Numbered from the stretch's first letter, positions 1 to 6,381 are shown. The stretch: 22,123 bases of DNA from Bacteroidales bacterium UBA1256 (GCA_002308195.1 DBVU01000055.1:1-22123); one strand, 5' to 3'. Translations and numbers: made by a program. The notes: generated from the sequence alone by a model not told the origin.

Positions 1-19
1 TATAAGTAAACTTAACGTA

Positions 20-70
20 GCCCGTTAGGGCGAACCCACACCGCGGAGCGGTACATCCCCTCGCAAGAGG
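20..70. repeat. Three short inverted repeats (mini-hairpins) in the upstream intergenic region
   Basis: Three consecutive small hairpins are visible: GCCC/GGGC at 20-31 with loop GTTA, ACCGC/GCGGT at 40-52 with loop GGA, and CCTC/GAGG at 59-70 with loop GCAA. Their arms differ in sequence but share the architecture of the larger array after rfbA. They lie in the 3' flank of an unseen + strand gene, upstream of the terminator at 219-246. No function is known to me. Confidence 0.65.
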
Positions 71-100
71 TCAAAAACAATAAAAACAGTTCGTTTTCGC

Positions 101-128
101 CTCTAACCCCTAACCCCTAACCGCTAAC
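101..128. repeat. Heptamer tract, four CNCTAAC units
   Basis: Four exact 7-base units follow each other: CTCTAAC, CCCTAAC, CCCTAAC, CGCTAAC. The reverse complement (GTTAGNG) is the unit that fills the spacer at 11080-11114, so this is the same family in the opposite orientation. The tract leads directly into a CTAAAC-linked mini-hairpin array. Confidence 0.85.
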
Positions 129-133
129 CCTTT

Positions 134-208
134 AAACAGCGCAGCGACTAAACAGCCCGCAGGGCGTAAACGCCGAAGGCACTAAACAGCGCAGCGACTA
201 AACAGCGT
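134..208. repeat. CTAAAC-linked mini-hairpin array, copy 1
   Basis: Short hairpins are separated by TAAAC or CTAAAC: AGC-GCA-GCG, GCCC-GCA-GGGC, GCC-GAA-GGC, and AGC-GCA-GCG again. Bases 134-196 match 7377-7439 at 61 of 63 positions. The two differences (C to T in the GCA loop of the GCCC hairpin, C to A in the loop of the last hairpin) are both in loop positions. The array lies in the 3' flank of an off-window gene. Confidence 0.85.
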
Positions 209-218
209 TTGGTGGAGG

Positions 219-246
219 AAAGGGCGCTTCGGCGCTCTTTTTTTTT
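219..246 (+). terminator. Intrinsic terminator of an off-window + strand gene
   Basis: A 9-bp stem with one G-U pair (AAAGGGCGC against GCGCTCTTT) closes a UUCG tetraloop and is followed by an uninterrupted T run to 246. This is a classical rho-independent terminator reading rightward. It ends whatever transcript enters the window from the left and isolates it from the hydrolase promoter just downstream. Confidence 0.9.
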
Positions 247-254
247 CGCAAACA

Positions 255-286
255 TTTGCGTATGTGGAAAAAAAGTAGTAAATTTG
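255..286 (+). promoter_or_regulatory. Bacteroidetes-type promoter for the hydrolase gene
   Basis: TTTG at 255-258 and TAAATTTG at 279-286 match the Bacteroides -33 (TTTG) and -7 (TAnnTTTG) boxes with a 20-base spacer. The predicted start of transcription is near 293. This excludes the longer in-frame TTG start at 256 and supports the ATG at 340. Confidence 0.8.
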
Positions 287-305
287 CGCCGCAAATTTTT
301 ACACA

Positions 306-340
306 TTACCCCTTACCAATCACCAATTACCAATTACCAA
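306..340 (+). repeat. Heptamer tract TTACCAA running into the hydrolase start codon
   Basis: Five 7-base units: TTACCCC, TTACCAA, TCACCAA, TTACCAA, TTACCAA. The last A of the last unit is the A of the ATG at 340. The tract makes up most of the predicted 5' leader and leaves no room for a Shine-Dalgarno sequence. Confidence 0.85.
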
Positions 341-1275
341 TGAAAAAGATTTTCTTTTTCGCAGCGCTTGCGCTGACTGTCGCTGCCACAGCCCAAGAGA
401 CCTATCTGTTTGCGCAGAAAGATACCTCTGCGCTCTATCTCGATATCTATCGTCCCGCGGCGGGTGCGGCTACTCAGATCGATGGAGTAGATAAACCCAC
501 TGTTCTCTTCGTCTTCGGTGGAGGATTTCTCTCGGGGGCACGCAACGAAGCCTACCTGTTGCCTTTCTTCCGCACGCTGACCGACAATGGTTATTCGGTG
601 GTGGCGGTCGATTATCGGCTGGGTATGAAGGGCTATAAGATGGGCAAAGGCCTGAGCGGACTGGCTAAGTCGGTCAAACCGTTCTGTGCCGCGCAGCAGA
701 TGGGCGTGGAGGATGTGTTCTCCGCTATCGCTTATCTGGCCGAACATCCTGAGTTGGGTATCGATCCGATGAATATTGTTGTGTCGGGCAATTCGGCGGG
801 GGCCATTATCTCGCTGGCATGTGCTCGCGATGTAGCTAATGGTGTGGCTCAAGGTCTGCCTGAGGGTTTCCGCTTCCGCGGAGTTCTCAGTTTCTCGGGT
901 GCTATCATCAGTGCCCACGGCGCACCTCGGTTCGACCAACTGCCATGTCCGATCTTGTTCTTCCATGGGCTGAACGACAATGCCGTGGCTTACCACCATT
1001 TCGGTGCTTTCGGCAAGGGTATGTGGGGTAGCAGCTACTGGGCCGAACAGCTGGCTAAACGTGGCGGCAACTACAGTATCTATCGCTTCAAGAACCGCGC
1101 GCACGATGTGGCGGCGTATATGAATCTGTTGTGGCCCGAGGTCCAGGCGTTCCTCGAGACCAATGTGATGCAAGGAGTGATGCGTATCGTCGATGCCACC
1201 ATTGACAACCCCTCGCTGCCCATCTGGCAAGAGTGGGGCAGCATGACTCCGCAGCAGATGTACAGCGGACAGTAA
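340..1275 (+). CDS. Secreted alpha/beta hydrolase (carboxylesterase-like)
   Basis: This 311-residue protein opens with a signal peptide (MKKIFFFAALALTVAATAQ), so it is exported to the periplasm or beyond. The oxyanion segment FGGGF lies at 59-63. The nucleophile elbow GNSAG has Ser152, and the likely triad partners are Asp213 (in HGLNDNAV) and His255 (in RAHD). This is the pattern of esterases that remove acyl or acetyl groups, but the substrate cannot be read from the sequence. The start is set by the promoter at 255-286 and the signal peptide; a longer frame from 256 would bury the signal sequence behind repeat DNA. The gene sits alone behind a terminator. A period-7/8 spacer follows before the next gene, so read-through into it is possible. 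Confidence 0.87.
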   Translation: MKKIFFFAALALTVAATAQETYLFAQKDTSALYLDIYRPAAGAATQIDGVDKPTVLFVFGGGFLSGARNEAYLLPFFRTLTDNGYSVVAVDYRLGMKGYKMGKGLSGLAKSVKPFCAAQQMGVEDVFSAIAYLAEHPELGIDPMNIVVSGNSAGAIISLACARDVANGVAQGLPEGFRFRGVLSFSGAIISAHGAPRFDQLPCPILFFHGLNDNAVAYHHFGAFGKGMWGSSYWAEQLAKRGGNYSIYRFKNRAHDVAAYMNLLWPEVQAFLETNVMQGVMRIVDATIDNPSLPIWQEWGSMTPQQMYSGQ

Positions 1276-1277
1276 AG

Positions 1278-1309
1278 GGCTAGAGGGCGAGAGGCTAGAG
1301 GTTAAAAGA
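1278..1309. repeat. Degenerate period-7/8 tract between hydrolase and acidic protein genes
   Basis: GGCTAGA, GGGCGAGA, GGCTAGA and GGTTAAAAG follow one another almost from the stop codon at 1275 to the purine-rich leader of the next gene. The reverse complement (CTCTAGC) is one base from the CTCTAAC unit at 101-107. Less regular than the other tracts. Confidence 0.55.
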
Positions 1310-1320
1310 AAGGAAACCGT

Positions 1321-1635
1321 ATGTCTACGTTTGAAGAAGATTTTGGCAAGATCCTGAAGGATCAGGAGAATTATGATGGCGAAGATGCTGTCGTACTGGA
1401 GGAGCCCCTATCAGGCGAAGAACTCAAGGATTTTGAGGAAAAGACAGAAGATATCAATATCGACATCAATAATATCTTCAGCAATGTAAATGATATTGAT
1501 GGCAATCTGAATTATTTCTTCCCCGATGAATCCGAAGCCAAAACTGCGCTTCTGAAGATTCTGCAGGAGATCCGCGATAAAACCGATGAACTGTCCTGTA
1601 GGCTGATCGAACTCATTTCCACCAAATCCAAATAA
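1321..1635 (+). CDS. Small acidic hypothetical protein
   Basis: I do not recognise this 104-residue protein. It is very rich in Asp and Glu, has no signal peptide or membrane segment, and ends in a predicted amphipathic helix (about residues 68-100). The middle (about 45-60) is Asn/Ile/Asp-rich. An AAAGGAAA purine stretch precedes the ATG. Its codons look more AT-rich than those of its neighbours, which may hint at a separate origin. It lies 16 bases upstream of the SIS-like gene on the same strand, so the two are probably co-transcribed and may act together as partner or regulator. That is inference from position only. Confidence 0.75.
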   Translation: MSTFEEDFGKILKDQENYDGEDAVVLEEPLSGEELKDFEEKTEDINIDINNIFSNVNDIDGNLNYFFPDESEAKTALLKILQEIRDKTDELSCRLIELISTKSK

Positions 1636-1651
1636 ACAAAACTATACTACC

Positions 1652-2728
1652 ATGAAACAACGACCCATGATGTCAGAGATTCTGCAGGGAACAGCCGAAG
1701 CCCTGCGACTGGCCGATGAACGAGATGTCAGTGCTATGCGCGACTTCCTGATGGCCGAACCCGGCAAACCTATGCTCTTTGTCGGCAGCGGAGGTATGCA
1801 AGGCCATCTGGCTGCTATGCTATACGAACAGAATGCAGGGTTGGCACGCAGTATAACGCCCTATCTGCTACGCTCCATATCCGACGAGGCGCTGCGTAAC
1901 AGCCGCTGTCTGCTGATGTCCGATGGAGGACACAATATCGACATCAAAGATGCTACCAAGCGCATGGCCGCCGTCAACCCGAGCGGCACAGGAGGATTTA
2001 CCAGTGTGGCCAGCCCCGAGAACGTGCTGCTGAAGATGCTCGATCCCGACCGAGTGTTCGTCTTTCCCCATCCGCACGACGGAGGCTTCCGCGAAGGATT
2101 CGTCTCGGTCTGCAAGCAGTTCTATCGCGATGCGCTGTTCTACCGTGCCTTCACAGGTCGTTCGGCGGCCGAGCAGATGACCGTCGATCTGGATCCCGCT
2201 CACACCTACAGCTACGAGCTGAATCATTCGGACGGTCCGCTTACGCCGCTGTCGGCTATTCGTCATCTGCTGGTGCTCCATGGCGGCACAGGTGCTCCCG
2301 CAGCCCATTACATCGAGTCGGTGCTGGCTGAGAGCGGCATGATATCGGCCCAGGTGACCGACTACCGCAATTTCTGTCACGGCCGCTTCATCTTCGCCAG
2401 CAATCATACGCGTCATCAGCGTCGCGACCATCAGTTGGCCGAGAGCGATACAGCCGTGCTGCTGCTGGTCGGTCCAGAAGATCAGAAGATAGCAACCAAC
2501 ATACGCAAGACCGTGCCTAATGCCGACTGGCAAGTGCTGCCCAACGAGACACCCGTCATCACTATACGCAGCGACTACGCCGACCCCGTGGCAGCTATCG
2601 ACCTGCACATCAAGGCCTGCGTCTTCGTTGCTGATCTGGGAGAGAACCACCTGCAGAACAATCCTTTCTCGCCCAACAACTACTGCCGCATACGCAAGGA
2701 GTTTCCGAAGGGCGGTCTGAGGTGGTAG
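1652..2728 (+). CDS. SIS (sugar isomerase) fold protein, divergent
   Basis: This is a cytoplasmic 358-residue protein with no signal peptide. It resembles double-SIS proteins such as the isomerase half of GlmS. A glycine-rich phosphosugar-binding turn FVGSGGMQGH lies at about 43-52, and SDGGHNIDI (90-98) sits where the SxSGxxxD loop of SIS domains is expected. A second half carries YRNFCHGRF at 238-246, the place of the E-x-x-HG segment of GlmS-type domains. No glutaminase domain is present, so it is not GlmS itself. The likely ligand is a sugar phosphate or similar, but the reaction is unknown. It is paired with the small acidic gene upstream, and its 3' end converges with the next gene 6 bases away. 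Confidence 0.7.
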   Translation: MKQRPMMSEILQGTAEALRLADERDVSAMRDFLMAEPGKPMLFVGSGGMQGHLAAMLYEQNAGLARSITPYLLRSISDEALRNSRCLLMSDGGHNIDIKDATKRMAAVNPSGTGGFTSVASPENVLLKMLDPDRVFVFPHPHDGGFREGFVSVCKQFYRDALFYRAFTGRSAAEQMTVDLDPAHTYSYELNHSDGPLTPLSAIRHLLVLHGGTGAPAAHYIESVLAESGMISAQVTDYRNFCHGRFIFASNHTRHQRRDHQLAESDTAVLLLVGPEDQKIATNIRKTVPNADWQVLPNETPVITIRSDYADPVAAIDLHIKACVFVADLGENHLQNNPFSPNNYCRIRKEFPKGGLRW

Positions 2729-2734
2729 AGCCGC

Positions 2735-3298
2735 TCAGTCGACCTTGCTCCAGTCCCAAGGGATATACTGATTCTCGCCTCGGTCGTTTTCGCCCACCCA
2801 CATCATCAGTCGGGCATTCTGGTCCAGGTAGCCCCAGGTCCAGCAGAGCGTGTCGGCACAGAGAACGAGTGTGACAGAGACATCGTCGAGTCCTGCGTCG
2901 CTCAACCACCATCGTCCGCCATTAGATTCTGCACTGCCTGCAAAGACCCAGTGACTACACTCATGCCCAGTATCGTCGATGACGACCCATGCCCTGAGCA
3001 GTCGGCCGCCCCACATCATGGTTCGTGTGGAAAAAGAGAAAAGTCGGTAGTTTCTGCTCTCGGTCGATGGCTTGGAGCCCAGATGGCGCTTCATCCAATA
3101 GACCAAGATGGTGTCAGAAACGTAGGCAGAAGGGTGATTCTGGTAGAGCCAGTCATCGTACTCCTGGATGGTCATCAGTCGGTCGTCCATGCGTACGCAG
3201 AACAACTTTCGGGTGCTGTCGAAACAGCGAACAGTTTTGGCACTGAGCGTGCTGCAAGTCACCGCAAGCAGCAAGCAAGAAAAGAAGAAGTGTTTCAT
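2735..3298 (-). CDS. Small exported protein of unknown function
   Basis: The 187-residue product starts with a signal peptide (MKHFFFSCLLLAVTCSTLSA, likely cleavage after LSA). The Cys at 15 is preceded by AVT, which is a poor lipobox, so a soluble secreted protein is more likely than a lipoprotein. The mature part is rich in Trp and aromatic residues, with several Cys that could form disulfides. I recognise no domain. It lies 40 bases downstream of the sigma factor gene on the same strand, so it may share its transcript. A role in sensing or buffering that sigma factor is possible but unsupported. Confidence 0.72.
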   Translation of the reverse strand: MKHFFFSCLLLAVTCSTLSAKTVRCFDSTRKLFCVRMDDRLMTIQEYDDWLYQNHPSAYVSDTILVYWMKRHLGSKPSTESRNYRLFSFSTRTMMWGGRLLRAWVVIDDTGHECSHWVFAGSAESNGGRWWLSDAGLDDVSVTLVLCADTLCWTWGYLDQNARLMMWVGENDRGENQYIPWDWSKVD

Positions 3299-3338
3299 AT
3301 GTCAGGTAGGTTTTTGGTTGATTCGTATCAGGTTTGGT

Positions 3339-3947
3339 TTAGGCAGCATGCATGAGGCGGTTCATAGCGCTGTTGAAGCGTTGACGCACTCTCTCAGGAC
3401 TGAGACCGACCTCTTCCGCCACCGATTGAAAGGACGAGACGAAGCCTGTGTTGAGTCCGAGAACTTCGCGCACTATCTCTCTGTCGGTTTCGGAGATGCG
3501 GCTGAGTAGTTGCTCGCATTCCTTGCGTGGGTCTCTCGCCGAGAAGCGATAGTCGGCATTCCATGTCTCTTCGGCTGGGCAGATAGACCATTTGTCCTCC
3601 GATTCTTCGTCGTCCTCGCTGAGCTCTACGTCATAGGACTCGTGTTGAAGAATGTAGTCTCTCTCTGCGTCGAAGGCCTTTTTGACCGCCCAGTAGATGG
3701 CTTCGGTGGCATAGGTGCGAAAGCTGGCCTTGCTGGGGTCGTAGTGCTTGTAGGCATCCCAGAGTGCGATGCTGCCCTCTTGTGCCAAGTCGTCTCTGAA
3801 GTCGTCGGCAGAGAAGTCGTAGCGCTCCTCTAGTTTGCGAATGATGCCGTGAATACAGGCTTGATAGCTCTCGTTGAGTTGATTGAAGTCGGTGTTTTTC
3901 ATGTTGTTCATGTTGTTTGTGTTGCTCATGGTACTGTTTTTTGTCAT
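3339..3947 (-). CDS. Sigma-70 family RNA polymerase sigma factor
   Basis: This 202-residue protein has sigma region 2 (about 43-97, with DLAQEGSIALWDAYKHYD and the -10-binding FRTYATEAIYWAVKK) and a C-terminal region 4 helix-turn-helix (about 145-198, QSVAEEVGLSPERVRQRFNSAMNRL). An acidic linker lies between them. It should direct RNA polymerase to a set of alternative promoters. No anti-sigma gene is adjacent. The N-terminus is Asn-rich and holds four in-frame ATGs (3947, 3929, 3911, 3902) inside a 9-base repeat-like stretch. The first is chosen because a GAAAGGAAA purine run lies upstream, but a later start would lose nothing conserved. A perfect consensus promoter lies about 120 bases upstream with a structured leader between. 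Confidence 0.9.
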   Translation of the reverse strand: MTKNSTMSNTNNMNNMKNTDFNQLNESYQACIHGIIRKLEERYDFSADDFRDDLAQEGSIALWDAYKHYDPSKASFRTYATEAIYWAVKKAFDAERDYILQHESYDVELSEDDEESEDKWSICPAEETWNADYRFSARDPRKECEQLLSRISETDREIVREVLGLNTGFVSSFQSVAEEVGLSPERVRQRFNSAMNRLMHAA

Positions 3948-3998
3948 GTTGTTTTGTTTCCTTTCTTTTTTTAGTGATTTGACGATGATTCCCTATCC

Positions 3999-4054
3999 GT
4001 AGACATGGGTGTCTACAGCCTTAAGGTTTAAGATAATACGATTCTGATCAGAAT
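3999..4054 (-). promoter_or_regulatory. Palindromes in the sigma-factor leader
   Basis: Three symmetric elements lie between the predicted transcript start (near 4060) and the gene. ATTCTGATCAGAAT at 4041-4054 is a perfect 14-base palindrome sitting right after the transcript start, where a repressor operator would act. CCTTAAGG is at 4019-4026. GTAGACA/TGTCTAC at 3999-4016 has a 4-base loop and could fold in RNA. Regulation by a dimeric repressor or by leader structure is inferred. Confidence 0.55.
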
Positions 4055-4066
4055 TGAAATCTACTA

Positions 4067-4098
4067 CAAAGATACAAAAAATATTTGAATTATACAAA
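4067..4098 (-). promoter_or_regulatory. Bacteroidetes-type promoter for the sigma factor gene
   Basis: On the - strand, TTTG (4098-4095) and TATCTTTG (4074-4067) match the -33 and -7 consensus with a 20-base spacer. The predicted leader is about 113 bases, long for this kind of gene. Confidence 0.85.
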
Positions 4099-4192
4099 TT
4101 TTGGAGAACAAAATGGGGAAAAATCGTGTTTTTGTTATTTTTTCTCCCTAAAATTTGTATATATCAAAACTGTATTTATTTTACACAAAAAA

Positions 4193-4296
4193 TCGCGCGC
4201 GCCCGCTCCCGTTCCTTATATATATTATATATATAACGTCTTGCCCGACAGTCCTCCGAGAGAAACCATACCCCCCTATAATAACCGCGCGCGCGA
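4193..4296. repeat. Nested inverted repeat: CG-alternating arms around an AT palindrome
   Basis: TCGCGCGCGC at 4193-4202 and its exact reverse complement GCGCGCGCGA at 4287-4296 are 84 bases apart. Between them, 4216-4236 is a perfect palindrome with 10-base alternating TA arms and a single central T. Both sequence types (alternating CG, alternating TA) are prone to non-B DNA. This could act as a cruciform or a long RNA stem ahead of clpP; function unknown. Confidence 0.7.
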
Positions 4297-4319
4297 GGAA
4301 AAAGGACCTCAAAAGGATC

Positions 4320-4358
4320 AAAAATGCAAAAAAAACGAAGAAAAAATGCAAAAAAAAC
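4320..4358. repeat. 17-base direct repeat upstream of clpP
   Basis: AAAAATGCAAAAAAAAC occurs at 4320-4336 and again at 4342-4358, a 22-base period. It lies about 55-90 bases before the clpP start. It could be a paired protein-binding site or an A-tract; no promoter was recognised next to it. Confidence 0.65.
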
Positions 4359-4411
4359 ACCTCTACCCTTGTTTATGTCATTTTTTTTCAGCATAACAAT
4401 ATTGACAGACC

Positions 4412-5128
4412 ATGATTGTTGAACCTAAATACTTTGATACTATGACAAATTTGACCAACGACTTCAGACACTTCGCTATCGCCAACACCAATGCTTCGGC
4501 ATCGGCAGTAGACAAAATGATTGCCTCGCAAAATGCCTTGCGAGCAGGTTATGGGTCCATCAACCCCACCATCATCGAAGAACGCAAATTGAACATCGCT
4601 ACCATGGACGTGTTCAGCCGACTCATGCTCGACCGAATCATCTTTTTGGGCACCGACATCGACGACTACACATCCAATGTGATTCAGGCCCAATTGCTCT
4701 ACCTCAGTTCGCAAGACGACTCGGAGATTTCGCTCTACATCAACAGCCCCGGCGGCGTAGTCTATGACGGTCTGGGTATCTACGATACCATGCAATATGT
4801 CGGTTGCGACATCAAGACCATCTGTACAGGCATGGCGGCCAGTATGGCCAGCGTGCTACTCTGTGCGGGCACCAAGGGCAAACGATTTGCGCTACCTCAC
4901 AGTCGCGTCATGATACACCAACCTCTAGGCGGTGTACGCGGTCAGGCTTCGGACATCGAGATAGAAGCCAAACAAATACTGAAGCTCAAAGACGAGCTCT
5001 ATCAGATACTGGCCGACCACAGCAATCGCACCGTGGCACAAATAGCCAAAGACGCCGACCGTGACCACTGGCTCACTGCACAAGAAGCCGTCGACTACGG
5101 CATGATAGACAAAGTGTTGAACCGATAA
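4412..5128 (+). CDS. clpP: ClpP ATP-dependent protease proteolytic subunit
   Basis: ClpP forms the serine protease chamber that degrades proteins fed to it by ClpX or ClpA ATPases. The catalytic triad is visible: Ser144 in GMAASMAS, His169 in SRVMIHQPLGG and Asp218 in ADRDHW. The YINSPGG oxyanion segment is at 109-115. At 238 residues it has a longer N-terminus than the E. coli protein. The segment before PTIIEERKLN (about 52) resembles the N-terminal stretch of other Bacteroidetes ClpPs. A second ATG at 4442 is an alternative start. clpX follows after 16 bases. The tig gene, often upstream of clpP, is absent here and is replaced by a long AT-rich region. Confidence 0.96.
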   Translation: MIVEPKYFDTMTNLTNDFRHFAIANTNASASAVDKMIASQNALRAGYGSINPTIIEERKLNIATMDVFSRLMLDRIIFLGTDIDDYTSNVIQAQLLYLSSQDDSEISLYINSPGGVVYDGLGIYDTMQYVGCDIKTICTGMAASMASVLLCAGTKGKRFALPHSRVMIHQPLGGVRGQASDIEIEAKQILKLKDELYQILADHSNRTVAQIAKDADRDHWLTAQEAVDYGMIDKVLNR

Positions 5129-5144
5129 AAACCCAACCGAGACT

Positions 5145-6251
5145 ATGGCAAAACGAAAATCAAACACCATCAGCGGCGTCAAACTGCCTCTGCCGCACGA
5201 GATAAAGAGGCATCTGGACCAATATGTGATTGGTCAGGAAGAAACCAAACGTATACTGGCAGTAGCGGTCTACAACCACTACAAGCGCTATCTGCACAAC
5301 CTCAGCGGGGACGAGGAAGGAAACGAATTGGACAAATCAAACATCCTGATTGCGGGCCCTACCGGTTCGGGCAAGACTCTCATGGTGCGTGTACTGGCAG
5401 ACCTGCTGAGCGTACCATGTTACATACAGGACTGCACCAAGATAACGGCCAGCGGATATGTGGGCAGCGACGTGGAAGACTGTGTGGCGGGCCTGCTACG
5501 CGCATGCAACTACAACGTCAAAGCGGCTGAACGAGGTATCGTCATGCTGGACGAAGTAGACAAGATAGCCAAACGTATCGCAGGCCCATCCATCACCCGC
5601 GACGTGTCAGGCGAATGTGTTCAGCAATCGCTGCTAAAGATAGTGGAAGGTGACAAAGTGGGTGTGCAGCCGCAGGGAGGACGCAAACACCCCGAACAAC
5701 CACTGACCTATGTGGATACCAGCAATATCCTGTTTATTGCCTCTGGCGCCTTCGTCGGATTGGAAGATATCACTCGTCGCCGAGTGGACCACGCCAGCAC
5801 GCGCATAGGGTTTAACAATACCCGCGAGGAGCCTCTGACCGACGAAGAAGTGCGTGGACTGATAGGCCCTGAGGACGTTCGCGATTTCGGTTTCATACCC
5901 GAGTTTGTCGGTCGTTTCCCGGTCATCACCAGCGTGTCACCACTCGAGAAAGACGACCTGAGACGCATACTGGTAGAACCCCAGCGTTCCATCATCGACC
6001 AGTACACTCAACTGCTGAAAATGGACAATACCCAAATCATCTTCGACGACGACGCGCTGGACGAGATAGCCTCTACTGCCTATCGTCTGGGCACAGGTGC
6101 ACGCGCTCTGCGCAATCTGGTGGAGACCGTCATGACCGACATCATGTTCGACGCGCCCAACAATCTGGGCAAACCGAACATAGTGAAACGGTTCGTCACA
6201 CGCGAAATGGTGCAAGAGCGACTTCGCAAGAAGTATCGCCTTGCTACCTAG
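5145..6251 (+). CDS. clpX: ClpX-type ATPase lacking the N-terminal zinc-binding domain
   Basis: ClpX unfolds substrates and threads them into ClpP. The AAA+ core is complete: Walker A GPTGSGKT (71-78), Walker B IVMLDE (132-137), pore-1 loop GYVG (104-107), RKH loop (180-182), arginine finger in IPEFVGRF (Arg257) and sensor-2 GAR (Arg320). The IGF tripeptide that docks on ClpP is at 221-223. The protein has 368 residues, against 424 in E. coli, and starts only about 20 residues before the AAA+ module. The usual four-Cys zinc domain that binds adaptors and some substrates is missing. The 16-base gap to clpP leaves no space for it. Several conserved positions differ (GYVGSD for GYVGED, GECVQQ for GEGVQQ). 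It could be the sole ClpX or a second, specialised paralogue. Confidence 0.93.
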   Translation: MAKRKSNTISGVKLPLPHEIKRHLDQYVIGQEETKRILAVAVYNHYKRYLHNLSGDEEGNELDKSNILIAGPTGSGKTLMVRVLADLLSVPCYIQDCTKITASGYVGSDVEDCVAGLLRACNYNVKAAERGIVMLDEVDKIAKRIAGPSITRDVSGECVQQSLLKIVEGDKVGVQPQGGRKHPEQPLTYVDTSNILFIASGAFVGLEDITRRRVDHASTRIGFNNTREEPLTDEEVRGLIGPEDVRDFGFIPEFVGRFPVITSVSPLEKDDLRRILVEPQRSIIDQYTQLLKMDNTQIIFDDDALDEIASTAYRLGTGARALRNLVETVMTDIMFDAPNNLGKPNIVKRFVTREMVQERLRKKYRLAT

Positions 6252-6296
6252 CGAAGCTAAATATTCGACATTTTTTGACGAATTATGTGTCAAAAT

Positions 6297-6341
6297 TTCC
6301 ACATGTGCAAAAAAATACACTATAAATTTGCACGTGTGGAA
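6297..6341. promoter_or_regulatory. 15-base inverted repeat over the -33 region of the rfbA promoter
   Basis: TTCCACATGTGCAAA (6297-6311) and TTTGCACGTGTGGAA (6327-6341) are inverted copies with one mismatch and a 15-base gap. The right arm contains the -33 TTTG. A further small repeat, TTTTGAC/GTCAAAA (6273-6295), lies just upstream. The symmetric placement over the promoter suggests an operator for a dimeric regulator, though the left arm could also be an inverted promoter relic. Confidence 0.6.
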
Positions 6342-6358
6342 TATTTGTTGTATATTTG
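6327..6358 (+). promoter_or_regulatory. Bacteroidetes-type promoter for rfbA
   Basis: TTTG at 6327-6330 and TATATTTG at 6351-6358 match the -33 and -7 boxes with a 20-base spacer. The predicted transcript start is near 6365, giving a leader of under 20 bases before the ATG at 6382. rfbA is therefore transcribed independently of clpPX. Confidence 0.85.
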
Positions 6359-6381
6359 CAGCAAATTATTTTTAATTTGCT

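Larger units (their letters stand above)
4099..4411. other. AT-rich intergenic region upstream of clpP
   Basis: With the sigma-factor leader and promoter this completes the 464-base gene-free stretch 3948-4411. The short frames in it have no coding character. It holds a nested inverted repeat (4193-4296), a direct repeat (4320-4358) and several A and T runs. I found no full TAnnTTTG match on the + strand. The nearest, TTTG at 4155-4158 followed 19 bases on by TATTTTAC, is weak, so the clpP promoter is unassigned. Confidence 0.6.

Noticed and set aside
256..339. Longer start of the hydrolase gene from a TTG codon
   Set aside because: The consensus promoter lies inside this stretch, and the extra residues come from heptamer repeat DNA placed before a proper signal peptide.
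334..1230. Long open frame on the - strand opposite the hydrolase gene
   Set aside because: It mirrors a well-supported gene with a signal peptide and catalytic motifs, has no recognisable domain and no promoter. Open antisense frames are common in this window because of codon bias.
4085..4415. Short open frames in the AT-rich spacer before clpP
   Set aside because: They overlap one another in several frames, are Lys/Phe/Ile-rich as expected from A and T runs, and run through palindromes and direct repeats.
5129..5144. A frameshift hiding a ClpX zinc-binding domain
   Set aside because: Only 16 bases separate clpP and clpX, far too few for the missing 50 or so residues, and no Cys-rich frame overlaps the end of clpP.
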